From Epsilonproteobacteria bacterium (ex Lamellibrachia satsuma) (GTDB lineage: Bacteria; Campylobacterota; Campylobacteria; Campylobacterales; Sulfurovaceae): 59,130 nt of DNA. Position 1 is the first letter of the stretch; every line of letters starts with the position of its first letter. The translations under genes were made by a program, and so were the position numbers. Location: NCBI GenBank assembly GCA_003934925.1, contig JQIX01000061.1, forward strand, positions 1-59,130, written 5' to 3'. Below the pieces are notes generated by a model. That model saw only the letters and a program-made list of their open reading frames with translations, was not told the origin of the DNA and did no database searches. Below are positions 26,251-35,465 of the stretch, piece after piece.

Positions 26251-27372
26251 TTGTCAGACACTACCTTAATACTTTTAGGCGCAGGTAACTCCACACGATT
26301 TAAATGCAATGTAAAAAAACAGTGGCTCTATACTAAAGACACTCCTTTATGGTTACATGTAGCTGAACACTTCGAAAAAGTTGCCGATTTTGGGCAGATC
26401 ATTATCGTCTCCTCTGCTGAAGATATCACCCTTATGGAACAATATGCTGACTATCTCTATGTTGAAGGCGGGGATTCCAGGCAGGCTTCATTACATAATG
26501 CACTTGCACATGTTACTTCGGAGTATGTACTGGTATCGGACATTGCAAGATGCTGTGTACCTCATGATATGATAGAACGCATTTTGGCAGCAAAAAGCAA
26601 AGGCAGCTGTATCGTGCCTGCATTACCTGTGAGCGATACACTCTATTTAGGCGATTCCCCTGTAGACAGAGAACAGGCAAAGATCATACAGACACCGCAG
26701 CTCAGTGTTACTAAAACACTCAGAAAAGCATTGCAGACAGAGCATCTTTTCACAGATGACAGTTCAGCTGTTGCTTTCATGGGCGAGAAAGTACATTTTG
26801 TTGAAGGTTCTACAGAGGCTCATAAACTTACTACTATTGCAGACCTGAGAAAACTATCTTGTATCCAGGAACCTTCCGCTAGAACACTTACCGGTTTTGG
26901 TCTGGACATCCATCCTTTTGAAAAGGATAAAGAGATGTTCTTATGTGGCGTAAAGATCGATGTTGAGTACGGATTTAAAGCACACAGTGATGGGGATGTC
27001 GCTATACATGCGCTTATTGATGCTTTATTGGGAGCATCAGGTATGGGAGACATTGGTGAGTTTTATCCTGATACAGATGAAAGCTATAAAGGTATGAACT
27101 CCAAAAAACTACTCACAGATACAGTCAATAGACTTAAAACACATGGTTATGAGATTGGCAATATCGATCTCACAATTTTGGCGCAGGCACCCAAAATACT
27201 TCCTTATAAAAAAGAAATGCGTAAAACGATCGCTTCTTTACTGGGTATTAAAAATCATTTTGTGAACATAAAAGCCACTACTGCCGAAAAGCTCGGATTT
27301 GTAGGACGTAAGGAAGGTGTAACTGTTCACGCTGTAGCAAATTTAACTTATTTTAATTGGAAACACATATGA
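26251..27372 (+). CDS. ispDF: Bifunctional IspD/IspF isoprenoid enzyme
   Basis: Catalyses two steps of the MEP pathway: CTP-dependent cytidylylation of MEP (IspD, residues about 1-205) and cyclisation to MEcPP (IspF, about 210-373). IspD motif LILLGAGNSTRFKCNVKKQW is the nucleotide-binding glycine loop; IspF has the metal-binding GFGLDIHPFE and HSDGDVAIHALIDALLGA. I prefer TTG 26251 (GAGG seven bases upstream) over the ATG at 26206. The fusion is typical of alpha- and epsilon-type proteobacteria. Its stop overlaps the next ATG. Confidence 0.93.
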   Translation: MSDTTLILLGAGNSTRFKCNVKKQWLYTKDTPLWLHVAEHFEKVADFGQIIIVSSAEDITLMEQYADYLYVEGGDSRQASLHNALAHVTSEYVLVSDIARCCVPHDMIERILAAKSKGSCIVPALPVSDTLYLGDSPVDREQAKIIQTPQLSVTKTLRKALQTEHLFTDDSSAVAFMGEKVHFVEGSTEAHKLTTIADLRKLSCIQEPSARTLTGFGLDIHPFEKDKEMFLCGVKIDVEYGFKAHSDGDVAIHALIDALLGASGMGDIGEFYPDTDESYKGMNSKKLLTDTVNRLKTHGYEIGNIDLTILAQAPKILPYKKEMRKTIASLLGIKNHFVNIKATTAEKLGFVGRKEGVTVHAVANLTYFNWKHI

Positions 27373-28250
27373 AAATCATCATTGTAGAAAACGAACTCTA
27401 CTTGGCACAAAGTATCGCATCCAAACTTGGCGAAAATGGATTTGAAACAGAGATCTTCAGCTCTATCAAAGAAGCAATGAACAGTACCGGTGATGTATAT
27501 CTGCTCTCAACGAACCTGCCGGGACAGAATACTGCACCGCTCATTACACAGTTCAAAGACAAAATTATTATTTTAATGGTAAGCTATATTAATAATGACA
27601 CCGTAGGCGAGCCTTTGAAACTCGGAGCAAAAGATTACATTGTTAAACCATTTATGATTGAAGAGCTGTTACGCAAGATAGAACACTATCAGGAATATCA
27701 GGATCTCAAAAAACATACATTGCTTTATCAGGAGTATATGAAAAACCTGCTTCAAGAGATAAAAACGGATTTCAACTCGGAAAAACTTACCACTCCTCTT
27801 GTCATCCAAACCAACTACCAAAGACTTGTGGACAAAATAGTCTTTGAATATGCACAGAACAACAACAAACTTTTAACCTTTATCCCTTTGGGAGATAAAG
27901 AGTGGAAAGAAAAGATAAATAAAGCAGCTACAAGATCACTCCTTTATATCACTGAGATCCATACACTTAAAAAGACAGAAAGAGAACAACTTTTAGCATT
28001 GTTGAACGATCATGACTTTATTTTATGCAGCACTTCCGAACTGGAAACTGATTTTCCAACAATCACACTCAATACTGACTCTAAACTCTATGATCAAAAT
28101 GAAATCCTGACCATAGATGATTATGTTAAGTTCATAGTCAACAGTTTTCAGCATAAATTTCCCGATACGGAACTTTCCAAAAAATTAGGTATTTCAAGAA
28201 AAAGTTTATGGGAAAAAAGGAAAAAATATGGGCTCTTCAAAAAGAAATAA
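27369..28250 (+). CDS. HP1021/Cj1608-type atypical orphan response regulator
   Basis: A 293-residue regulator with a receiver-like domain (1-115), a linker/degenerate middle domain and a C-terminal Fis-like helix-turn-helix (ELSKKLGISRKSLWEKRKKY). The phosphoacceptor Asp is replaced by Ser47 (VYLLSTNLPG), and the acidic pocket is Glu-Asn-Glu (IIVENELY); the switch Lys is kept in DYIVKPF. The Ser47 substitution, length and position directly after ispDF match HP1021 of Helicobacter and Cj1608 of Campylobacter, which act without phosphorylation on replication origin and many promoters. ATGA couples it to ispDF. Confidence 0.88.
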   Translation: MKIIIVENELYLAQSIASKLGENGFETEIFSSIKEAMNSTGDVYLLSTNLPGQNTAPLITQFKDKIIILMVSYINNDTVGEPLKLGAKDYIVKPFMIEELLRKIEHYQEYQDLKKHTLLYQEYMKNLLQEIKTDFNSEKLTTPLVIQTNYQRLVDKIVFEYAQNNNKLLTFIPLGDKEWKEKINKAATRSLLYITEIHTLKKTEREQLLALLNDHDFILCSTSELETDFPTITLNTDSKLYDQNEILTIDDYVKFIVNSFQHKFPDTELSKKLGISRKSLWEKRKKYGLFKKK

Positions 28251-29427
28251 CGATCATAAATCTCTCTATATCGATACAGAGGCTCTTTCTACTTTGGCAT
28301 TGGTCCAGGCAGGACTTATTTCGCCTGTAGATAAGCTTATGAATAAAGAAGAAGCCAAAGAGGTAGATGAAACCAAATTTTACAAAGGTGTTCCTTTTCC
28401 CTTTGCTTTTGTATTGGCACCAAAAGGTGAAAAAAACCATGAAGTACTTCAAAATCTCAAGCAGGGTGATCTGGTCGACCTTATCAATGAAGGGAAAAAA
28501 GTAGGTGAACTTACTGTAGATGAAACCTTTCCCATTGATCCTATTCAGCGTTTGCAAAATATTTATGGTACTTCTGACCCTTCCCATCCCGGTGTCAAAA
28601 ACACTACTGTAAGATTAGGGACGATAGCAGTATCCGGTGAATACACTGTTTCCTATCCTCTTATCGAGGATAATATCAAACGCATTAAGCATATGATCAC
28701 AAAAACAGGTGCAAAATTCGTTTCTTCCATGATGCTGGCTGCCAATCCGCTCAACCGTGCCCATGAGAGAATGATACGTCAAGCCATTAGTGATTCTGAC
28801 CTTCTTGTTGTCTTTTTACGAAAGCCTTTTACTACAGGCGGCTTACGTTATGATATCAGGCATAATGCACTCAGTACGTTTATTGATAATTTCATACCTC
28901 GCAATAAAGTACTTATCATTCCTTTTGAAAACTCTTATATCTTTGCCGGATTCAATGAACTTATTTTAGATGCTATTTTGGCAAAAAATTATGGTTGCCA
29001 TCAACTGGTTGTTGGTAAAAATCATGGTGGCCTAGGACTTTATTATGATAAAAATCGACTCAACTCTGTGTTTGACCATTGTAAAAATATTGAGATCGAC
29101 ATTAAAACAGTAGATGAATATGTTTACTGCGATACCTGTAAAACCCTGGTAAGCACACAAACATGCCCTCACGGTCAGCATCATCATGTACATTATCACT
29201 CTGAGTCCATTATGAAACTTATTCAAAGCGGGGTTATTCCACCTTCCATCTTAGTAAGAAAAGAGGTCTCTGCAAATATCCTGGCTTCTCTTTTCCCAGA
29301 TAGATTCAAGAATCTTCAGGAAATGCACTATTCATTGATGCCGGGTTCCGGCCTACTTGAACAACAGAGTGAAGAGCAGTTCTATTTGAAGCTGATAGAG
29401 CTCTATCAAACATCATCACTTACATAA
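28228..29427 (+). CDS. ATP-sulfurylase-like protein with a degenerate active site
   Basis: The fold of bacterial sulfate adenylyltransferase is recognisable: a PUA-like N-terminus, a catalytic region near 165-275 and a zinc knuckle Cys301-X2-Cys304-X8-Cys313 followed by His. But the signature QxRNPxHxxH reads LAANPLNRAH (residues 170-179): the Gln, Arg and first His are gone. The GRDHAG loop reads GKNHGG (264-269). So it may not make APS. Orthologues are annotated sulfate adenylyltransferase in Campylobacter (Cj1609) at the same place. It overlaps the regulator gene by 23 bases and has AAGGA before its ATG. Confidence 0.72.
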   Translation: MGSSKRNNDHKSLYIDTEALSTLALVQAGLISPVDKLMNKEEAKEVDETKFYKGVPFPFAFVLAPKGEKNHEVLQNLKQGDLVDLINEGKKVGELTVDETFPIDPIQRLQNIYGTSDPSHPGVKNTTVRLGTIAVSGEYTVSYPLIEDNIKRIKHMITKTGAKFVSSMMLAANPLNRAHERMIRQAISDSDLLVVFLRKPFTTGGLRYDIRHNALSTFIDNFIPRNKVLIIPFENSYIFAGFNELILDAILAKNYGCHQLVVGKNHGGLGLYYDKNRLNSVFDHCKNIEIDIKTVDEYVYCDTCKTLVSTQTCPHGQHHHVHYHSESIMKLIQSGVIPPSILVRKEVSANILASLFPDRFKNLQEMHYSLMPGSGLLEQQSEEQFYLKLIELYQTSSLT

Positions 29428-29435
29428 GGGCACAT

Positions 29436-29927
29436 ATGACCATTCAAAAACTTTTTTTAACCTTTTTCGGAACTGGTCTCAGTCCTAAAGCACCGGGTAC
29501 CATAGGTACACTTGCCTCCCTTCCTGTAGGACTTGCTATACTTTACTATTTTGGTATGGAAACACTTTTTATGCTTACCTTGGCCATTACTATTATAGGG
29601 ATATTTGAGATAAACAAATATGAAAAAGAAACCGGTATACATGATCAGCAGCATATTGTCATAGATGAAGCAGCAGGTATGTGGCTTTCTCTTATGATAG
29701 CGTATTCCACTGCTATCACTATGAGCTATCCTTACTCAGAGATCCTTGCCATCATATTCAGTTTTGCAGCATTCCGTCTCTTTGACATTTGGAAACCTTC
29801 GACCATAGGTTGGATAGACAGAGAGCTTAAAGGTGGCCTAGGGGTAATGCTTGATGATGTACTTGCCGGGATCGCAGGGGGTCTTTTGTCTGTCATCCTT
29901 TTAATGGGAATAGAGAAATTTATTTAA
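29436..29927 (+). CDS. pgpA: Phosphatidylglycerophosphatase A
   Basis: Dephosphorylates phosphatidylglycerophosphate to phosphatidylglycerol in the inner membrane. LSPKAPGTIGTLASLP at the N-terminus, VIDEAAGMWL and FDIWKPSTIGWIDREL...GVMLDDVLAGI are PgpA signatures; 163 residues with three to four helices. It starts eight bases after the sulfurylase-like gene, closing the ispDF operon, and its end overlaps the next, convergent gene by eight bases. Confidence 0.93.
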   Translation: MTIQKLFLTFFGTGLSPKAPGTIGTLASLPVGLAILYYFGMETLFMLTLAITIIGIFEINKYEKETGIHDQQHIVIDEAAGMWLSLMIAYSTAITMSYPYSEILAIIFSFAAFRLFDIWKPSTIGWIDRELKGGLGVMLDDVLAGIAGGLLSVILLMGIEKFI

Positions 29928-30573
29928 TAGAACTCTGTTTTTTTTGCTGATCCGAAAAGAGATCAAAGATCATTCCTATTACCGATACTATCATGATCAG
30001 ATACGCAATAAATCGGGTTATACCTGCTATCATGGAATCATAGGATAATAATCCCATACTGCTTAACATATAGTTAAAATCATGATACGCATCTACCCCT
30101 AAAAATGACTTTGAAGCAGGGAGTATAAGCCCTTCATGAGCCGTAGAGATATACCAGGCCGTATAGTGCAATGAAAAACCTACGAAAAAGAGTGCAATAA
30201 GCGCAGCAAACAGATTGCCTTTGCGTTTATAATAGTAAGCGATAAGTCCGGGAAAAAGCAATTGAAAGATAGTCCCGTTCACCACCATGATAAATTCTGG
30301 GCAGTGCAAGAGATAACAAATACCATGTCCGCTTTCATGTACTATGCCCAAAGTCTGATTTGCAACAAAAAAATAGAGTGTAAAAAGCTGCTGTATCAAA
30401 CCATGATTATTCTCATAACCGGGTTCCCATGGTGCATAATGGGGGAAAAGCAGTAAAAACAGTACAAAGATAACAACAAACGCCCTTTTTGTATTGATCG
30501 TTAAATACGGGGATAACTGTTCCTTCTCTTCCTCATCTTTGTATAAATGTTTAAATAATTTATCTTTAGCCAT
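29920..30573 (-). CDS. Membrane protein with HExxH motif, M50-like
   Basis: A 217-residue integral membrane protein with about five helices. TLGIVHESGHGICYLLH (about residues 76-92) contains HESGH, the zinc-binding HExxH of metalloproteases, within or next to a membrane segment as in site-2 (M50-type) proteases. A second metal ligand motif (NPxxD-like) is not obvious; DAYHDFNY near 145 is a candidate. I do not recognise the family. Its ATG sits in the last codons of the GTPase gene, implying coupled translation and a shared role. Confidence 0.6.
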   Translation of the reverse strand: MAKDKLFKHLYKDEEEKEQLSPYLTINTKRAFVVIFVLFLLLFPHYAPWEPGYENNHGLIQQLFTLYFFVANQTLGIVHESGHGICYLLHCPEFIMVVNGTIFQLLFPGLIAYYYKRKGNLFAALIALFFVGFSLHYTAWYISTAHEGLILPASKSFLGVDAYHDFNYMLSSMGLLSYDSMIAGITRFIAYLIMIVSVIGMIFDLFSDQQKKQSSIK

Positions 30574-31963
30574 GAAGAAGATGCTTTAAAACAGATTTTA
30601 CATGCGTTTCATAGGCCTGTAGTTCTTCTGCCTTCACTTCATTGCCTGAGCGGAATTTTTGATGGTATTTCTCCAAAGCTTTTCGTAAATCATCATTCAA
30701 CCATTTTTCTTTAAACGTGCTGTTCATAGCAATCTTCATGCGTTCTCTTGCAGCATGTGAAAGTGTCGCTACCTGTGTTGTATGATAAAGGATCCGACCC
30801 AGTAGGATATAAGGAAAATTTTTGTTTTCCATCGGACCCATCTGTAAGTAATGCCTGCCTAACGTTTTTCCCAGAACTTTTATTTCTGAAAGTTCTGGGA
30901 AACCAAAATATGCTCCCACACCACCTACTAAAGCACCTATGGTACCTCCGGCAAATAATGTATGGCCGGCAAACAGCAGATCTATTCCTGCACCTGTGAC
31001 TGCACCGCTTGTAGCCCCTGTAATAATAAGCTCTTTACGTGTCAGGCCAAAAACTGAGGCAGACTCTTCCGAAAAAAGGTCCAAACCTTTAAAGGTCAAA
31101 GGTGTCTCTTCTTTTTGCAGGTGGGTATGATTCCAGATCTTTTCTATCTCTCCCTGGGTTATTATCTCAAAATTGCGAAGTTTGTTCTTATACTTCTGTT
31201 CCAGTATTTCTTTTTCATTTGTACTTGCTTCATCTGACTCAAAAGGTAGTGTCTCCACATAGGAGAGTGCATGATATACAAGTTTTGCTATACCTTGGGC
31301 ACTTTGTTCCAGCATCTGTTCATGGTAACGTTCAAAAAGAGCAATGGAAGCTTTTACCGATGCTGTCCACTCCTCTTTCATCTGTGCCATACTCTCCAGA
31401 ATGCTGATATGCTGTTCCGTATCTGTCTGCATAGGATTATAGGTCCGTACCATCTTAAAATAGTGACCCAGTGCCCTTTTCCACTCCTGACTGTAATCCG
31501 TCTTATCTATATGATTGATCAATGCCATAGAGGGCTGCCCTGTCCATCGGAGTATTTCCATCTCAGCCTCATACTCTTCACCATAGGGTTTTGAACCATC
31601 TACTACATAGATGATACCTGCTCCGGCCATAATAGGTTCAAGCAGTTCTATTTCATCATTGAAGCGAGGATCATCTTTATGCTTATTGATAAACTGTTGT
31701 ACCACTTCATGTTTTTTATCTGCACTGACATCATGCTGTTCCAGCCAGGCCAGTACCTGTCTCGCACGCTGGAAACCGGGTGTATCAAAAAGTTCATAAA
31801 GCACTTTACCATCCACTTTAAGCGGGAAGCTCCGCATTTTGACAGTAGTCCCCGGTGTATCTGATATCTGAACGGAATCATCCAGTGCAAGGGCTGAAAC
31901 AATGGAACTTTTTCCTTTGTTCGGATGTCCGACTACGGCAAATTTTGGGTGTGGGTTGTTCAT
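30566..31963 (-). CDS. Era/EngA-type GTPase with DUF3482-like C-terminus
   Basis: A 465-residue GTPase: G1 GHPNKGKSS (12-20), G2/G3 DTPGTT and FDTPGF (about 59-64), G4 NHID (about 150). The long C-terminal part has a Gly-rich hydrophobic hairpin (GATSGAVTGAGIDLLFAGHT, then GGTIGALVGGVGAYFG) that probably inserts into membrane. This matches DUF3482 proteins, which are found beside DUF2868 genes. Start ATG 31963 overlaps the stop of the DUF2868 gene (ATGA); ATG 31975 is less likely. Function unknown; a membrane-remodelling role, dynamin-like, is conceivable but unproven. Confidence 0.8.
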   Translation of the reverse strand: MNNPHPKFAVVGHPNKGKSSIVSALALDDSVQISDTPGTTVKMRSFPLKVDGKVLYELFDTPGFQRARQVLAWLEQHDVSADKKHEVVQQFINKHKDDPRFNDEIELLEPIMAGAGIIYVVDGSKPYGEEYEAEMEILRWTGQPSMALINHIDKTDYSQEWKRALGHYFKMVRTYNPMQTDTEQHISILESMAQMKEEWTASVKASIALFERYHEQMLEQSAQGIAKLVYHALSYVETLPFESDEASTNEKEILEQKYKNKLRNFEIITQGEIEKIWNHTHLQKEETPLTFKGLDLFSEESASVFGLTRKELIITGATSGAVTGAGIDLLFAGHTLFAGGTIGALVGGVGAYFGFPELSEIKVLGKTLGRHYLQMGPMENKNFPYILLGRILYHTTQVATLSHAARERMKIAMNSTFKEKWLNDDLRKALEKYHQKFRSGNEVKAEELQAYETHVKSVLKHLLHG

Positions 31964-33348
31964 TGTTTCAACCATATTTTATCATTATCTATTGTCATGA
32001 GTTTCCTTGCCCATACCTCTATCGCTTTTGCTTCTGCCCGATAATGTTCCTGAGGTGTTCCTGCAGGACAAATGATCACTTTATCCACCTGCTTTAAAAG
32101 TGCTTCAAGAAAATCAACAAAATCCATTGTCGGTGGCTCCCATGCTTTAACATAAAGAAGTACTTCACCATGACTCCCATGAATGATCTCTCTATCTTCT
32201 TCCAATGTGTTTCCGCCCCCTACTTCAAAAAGCCTGGGAGAGATCACCTGCATACTGTCACCCATTACCTCCAACTGTTTTTTAGGGATCGACCATCCCT
32301 GTATTATGTCATATGAGGCATCCAGTGTATGGATAGTTTGTCCATACACTGCATATTCTTGCATAAAAGACTCTTCTTTTGCATCAGAATGAGTGGAGAT
32401 AACAGGCTCATTCATTTCTCTTAACAACTTGTTTACGCCATCCAGTGTCAAGAATGATCTTTTCAGAGCTTGTTTGAAACAAAATAGTGCTGACAGATAC
32501 ATCATAAAACGCAATATGATCGCGTAAAACAGTGTAGCAAATGCCAGGAACTTCCACCACTCCCCAAGTTTGAATGCATTTTGGATCATTTGCGTATCAA
32601 GTTTCTCTCCTAACCTGAAGTATTGACTCTGTTCTATCAGTTCCACGGATGGTACTGCCGAAGGGAACCACTCTCTCCATGGAAATGCCAAAGTATTTAA
32701 AAATCGGTGAAAAGATTCCGGTGTGACATGCAGTGTTGTACTCCAGGCAAATGCAATATCCTTCGTAGCAATCATACCCAACAAAGCAAACAGCAAGCCC
32801 ATGGAAAAAACCAGTGCAATGATCTGTGAACGTTTGATCACGAGCCAGTTGGCAAGTAACGGATTAATCCTTACTTCTTTTAGATTTTTTTGCATTTTAT
32901 TAGGGAGAAATCGGATGATCCTCTCCATCCAGAATGCCGGAGAAATATGCACAAGCAAACTCTGTGTACTGTTCGCTTTGATCATAGAAATAAAGGTCAA
33001 CATCATGGTAAACAGCGGGAAAAAAACTACCATGGCCATAAAATATATCACATTCACAGGCTCATGTCCGCTGTAACTCAATAATGCTATACCGGACAAA
33101 AATCCGACAATAAAAGCAATAATGCAAAGTATGATGGTTACACTATAAAGATAAGAAGAAAAGATTTCACTCAAACGCGGTTTTTTCAATTTCGGCTTAT
33201 GCTCATCAACCCATGCTAAAAGTTGTTCTAGCGGCTTATTTTTGACCATGACATGCGTTAAACCAAATGCACGGTTTTTTTCCCGTACTATTCTATTGTT
33301 TTTAAGAAGTGCATAGAGATCAAGGTAGGATTTTAGGTTAATATGCAT
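31960..33348 (-). CDS. DUF2868 membrane protein
   Basis: A 462-residue protein with about four helices in the first two thirds (for example IILCIIAFIVGFLSGIALL and IIALVFSMGLLFALLGMIA) and a soluble C-terminal region. SVELIEQSQYFRLG and NPLLANWLVIKRSQI are the type of segment I recall from DUF2868. The family is known as the partner of the DUF3482 GTPase, with which this gene shares ATGA. No enzymatic motif is evident. First gene of a three-gene overlapping operon. Confidence 0.78.
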   Translation of the reverse strand: MHINLKSYLDLYALLKNNRIVREKNRAFGLTHVMVKNKPLEQLLAWVDEHKPKLKKPRLSEIFSSYLYSVTIILCIIAFIVGFLSGIALLSYSGHEPVNVIYFMAMVVFFPLFTMMLTFISMIKANSTQSLLVHISPAFWMERIIRFLPNKMQKNLKEVRINPLLANWLVIKRSQIIALVFSMGLLFALLGMIATKDIAFAWSTTLHVTPESFHRFLNTLAFPWREWFPSAVPSVELIEQSQYFRLGEKLDTQMIQNAFKLGEWWKFLAFATLFYAIILRFMMYLSALFCFKQALKRSFLTLDGVNKLLREMNEPVISTHSDAKEESFMQEYAVYGQTIHTLDASYDIIQGWSIPKKQLEVMGDSMQVISPRLFEVGGGNTLEEDREIIHGSHGEVLLYVKAWEPPTMDFVDFLEALLKQVDKVIICPAGTPQEHYRAEAKAIEVWARKLMTIDNDKIWLKQ

Positions 33349-33424
33349 ATTATTTTCTAATTTTTAACTGGATTATATCAAGAACAATCCAAAATATACA
33401 TAAAACATATCAGTATGTAGCTCT

Positions 33425-33443
33425 GTGGGAAAAATTATCCCAC
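33425..33443 (-). terminator. Hairpin after the malic enzyme gene
   Basis: GTGGGA/TCCCAC with a 7-base A/T loop lies 10 bases after the stop. The T-run is weak, so terminator function is likely but not certain. Confidence 0.55.
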
Positions 33444-33452
33444 CTATGCTAT

Positions 33453-34751
33453 TTAGATTTTCCCATCGAGGTGATCGGCAAGACGTTCCAGTTTTGTTCT
33501 ATATGCTTCAATATCAAACTCTTTAATACGTGCCACTCCATCTTCAACAGCTGCCTGTGCCACAGCTGAAGCAACATAAACCAATACACGACGGTCAAAT
33601 GGAGACGGAATAATATAATCAGGTCCAAATTCCATACTTTCACGACCATGGGCAGCTTTCACATGTTCAGGAACAGTCTCTTTGGCCAGAGAAGCTAGTG
33701 CTTTAGACGCAGCCATCTTCATGTTTTCAGTAATTTTAGTAGCGCGAACATCCAAAGCACCACGGAAAATTTGTGGGAAGCCAAGAACATTATTTACCTG
33801 ATTAGGATAATCACTACGTCCTGTACCTATAATAACATCTGGGCGGGCCTCTTTTGCCAAAGGAGGCTTGATCTCAGGATCAGGGTTGGCGCAAGCAAAT
33901 ATAATTGGATTTTTATCACTCATCGTTTTAACCCATTCAGGATCTATCAAATCCGGGCCGGAAAGACCCAGAACCATGTCAGCACCCTTCATAGCATCTT
34001 CCAGAGTACGATCTTCGGTATCAAAAGCAAACATCTGCTTTTGTTTATTTAAATCATCACGACCACTATGGATAACACCTTTTGAATCAAGCATAGTAAT
34101 ATTTCTCACACCAAGTTTTTTGTACATTGAAGCACATGCGATACCAGATGCACCGGCACCAATTACAACAACTTTTAAATCCTCTGCTTTTTTACCACTC
34201 ATTTCCAGTACATTGATAAGTCCAGCTGTAGTAATTACCGCTGTACCATGCTGGTCATCATGGAATACCGGAACATTACAGATCTCTTTAAGTCTATCTT
34301 CTATCTCAAAACACCTAGGTGCAGAAATATCTTCGAGATTCACACCACCAAAGCTGTCTGCCATCGCGGCAACGATTTTAATAATCTCTTCCGTATCTTT
34401 AGTGTTGAGCTCAATATCTACTGCATCAACATTGGCAAATGCTTTAAAAAGAACTCCTTTTCCCTCCATAACGGGCTTCCCTGCCAAGTGACCGATATCT
34501 CCAAGCCCAAGTACTGCCGTACCATCACTTACAACCGCTACAAGGTTACCTTTGTTAGTATATTCATACGCTTTGTCAATATCTTTTTCAATTTCAAGAC
34601 AAGGATAGGCAACTCCTGGGCTGTACGCCATGGAAAGTTCATCTTCTGTATTGCATGCCTTGGTAAGCAGTGTTCCTGTTTTACCATTTGTATCAAACTC
34701 ACTCTGTGCCCTGTGGTATGCTAATGAATCTTTTTCAAACTGATCACTCAT
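33453..34751 (-). CDS. Malic enzyme (oxaloacetate-decarboxylating)
   Basis: Converts malate to pyruvate and CO2 with NAD(P), or the reverse. YSPGVAYPCLEIEKD (the catalytic Tyr segment), VSDGTAVLGLGDIGHLAGKPVMEGK, the metal-binding FHDDQHGTA and the Rossmann loop VVIGAGASGIACA are all present. At 432 residues it is the short bacterial form, without the phosphotransacetylase-like domain of MaeB. The cofactor cannot be fixed from sequence alone. In a reductive-TCA autotroph it would connect pyruvate with C4 acids. Confidence 0.93.
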   Translation of the reverse strand: MSDQFEKDSLAYHRAQSEFDTNGKTGTLLTKACNTEDELSMAYSPGVAYPCLEIEKDIDKAYEYTNKGNLVAVVSDGTAVLGLGDIGHLAGKPVMEGKGVLFKAFANVDAVDIELNTKDTEEIIKIVAAMADSFGGVNLEDISAPRCFEIEDRLKEICNVPVFHDDQHGTAVITTAGLINVLEMSGKKAEDLKVVVIGAGASGIACASMYKKLGVRNITMLDSKGVIHSGRDDLNKQKQMFAFDTEDRTLEDAMKGADMVLGLSGPDLIDPEWVKTMSDKNPIIFACANPDPEIKPPLAKEARPDVIIGTGRSDYPNQVNNVLGFPQIFRGALDVRATKITENMKMAASKALASLAKETVPEHVKAAHGRESMEFGPDYIIPSPFDRRVLVYVASAVAQAAVEDGVARIKEFDIEAYRTKLERLADHLDGKI

Positions 34752-34988
34752 CTTTTATCCTTCAATGTAAAATAATATATTTTATACTACTCCTTCCTTC
34801 CTGTTTTTTTAAAAGAGCATGCCACAGAATACAAAGCCATGAATGCTTTGTTACATTTTGTATCATCATAATTTTATAGTTAAGTAAATCTTATTTTTAA
34901 AAATTTGCTTAATCTATATTAAAATTCAATATAATATTTTTTGAATCTATAATTTATATTGACGGAAGAGAATGCTACTTAAAAGAAC

Positions 34989-35450
34989 TTATCCAAAGTA
35001 CTCTTTAAGAATCTGGGGGAAGAGTTTCATGGTTTTTCGTGCTTTATCTATCTTAGGCTGAAAAACTTCAGCGGAACTTGGAAAATTTGTCATAAGCTCT
35101 GTATAAATGGCAATCTTCTCTTCCATATGATTTTCAAGTGCATCCAAAACAGCCTGCATATTCTCTTTGCTTGTTGCATACTTCATAAGTAGTTCAAACA
35201 TACGTTTACGCGGATGGATCGCCATAGAATCACCGGCAGCCAATGCAATCTCTTTAATATCCCATCTTGAAACATAGATACCACTGACCGCCGGAGAGAC
35301 CAGTTTGGCATAGAGCGCTTCCGTGTAGGATGGGTAGTCCTTAAGGTCAGTCTCCTCATCACTGGCACACGCACCGTCCACACACGCCTCTTCGTTAATT
35401 TTAAAATTCTCAAACTCTTTTCTTAAATCTTCCATATCTCTTTCATTCAT
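34989..35450 (-). CDS. Uncharacterised protein in the molybdoenzyme operon
   Basis: A 153-residue, mostly helical acidic protein. EEACVDGACASDEE near residue 22 holds two Cys four residues apart; later AAGDSMAIHPRKRMFELLMKYA and a C-terminal helical region. No family recognised. It is the last gene of the cluster, 15 bases after its neighbour, with a weak ribosome site (GGAGAAATGCA). Location beside a TorD-like chaperone and a polyferredoxin suggests a maturation or accessory role. Confidence 0.65.
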   Translation of the reverse strand: MNERDMEDLRKEFENFKINEEACVDGACASDEETDLKDYPSYTEALYAKLVSPAVSGIYVSRWDIKEIALAAGDSMAIHPRKRMFELLMKYATSKENMQAVLDALENHMEEKIAIYTELMTNFPSSAEVFQPKIDKARKTMKLFPQILKEYFG

Positions 35451-35465
35451 TGCATTTCTCCTCTA

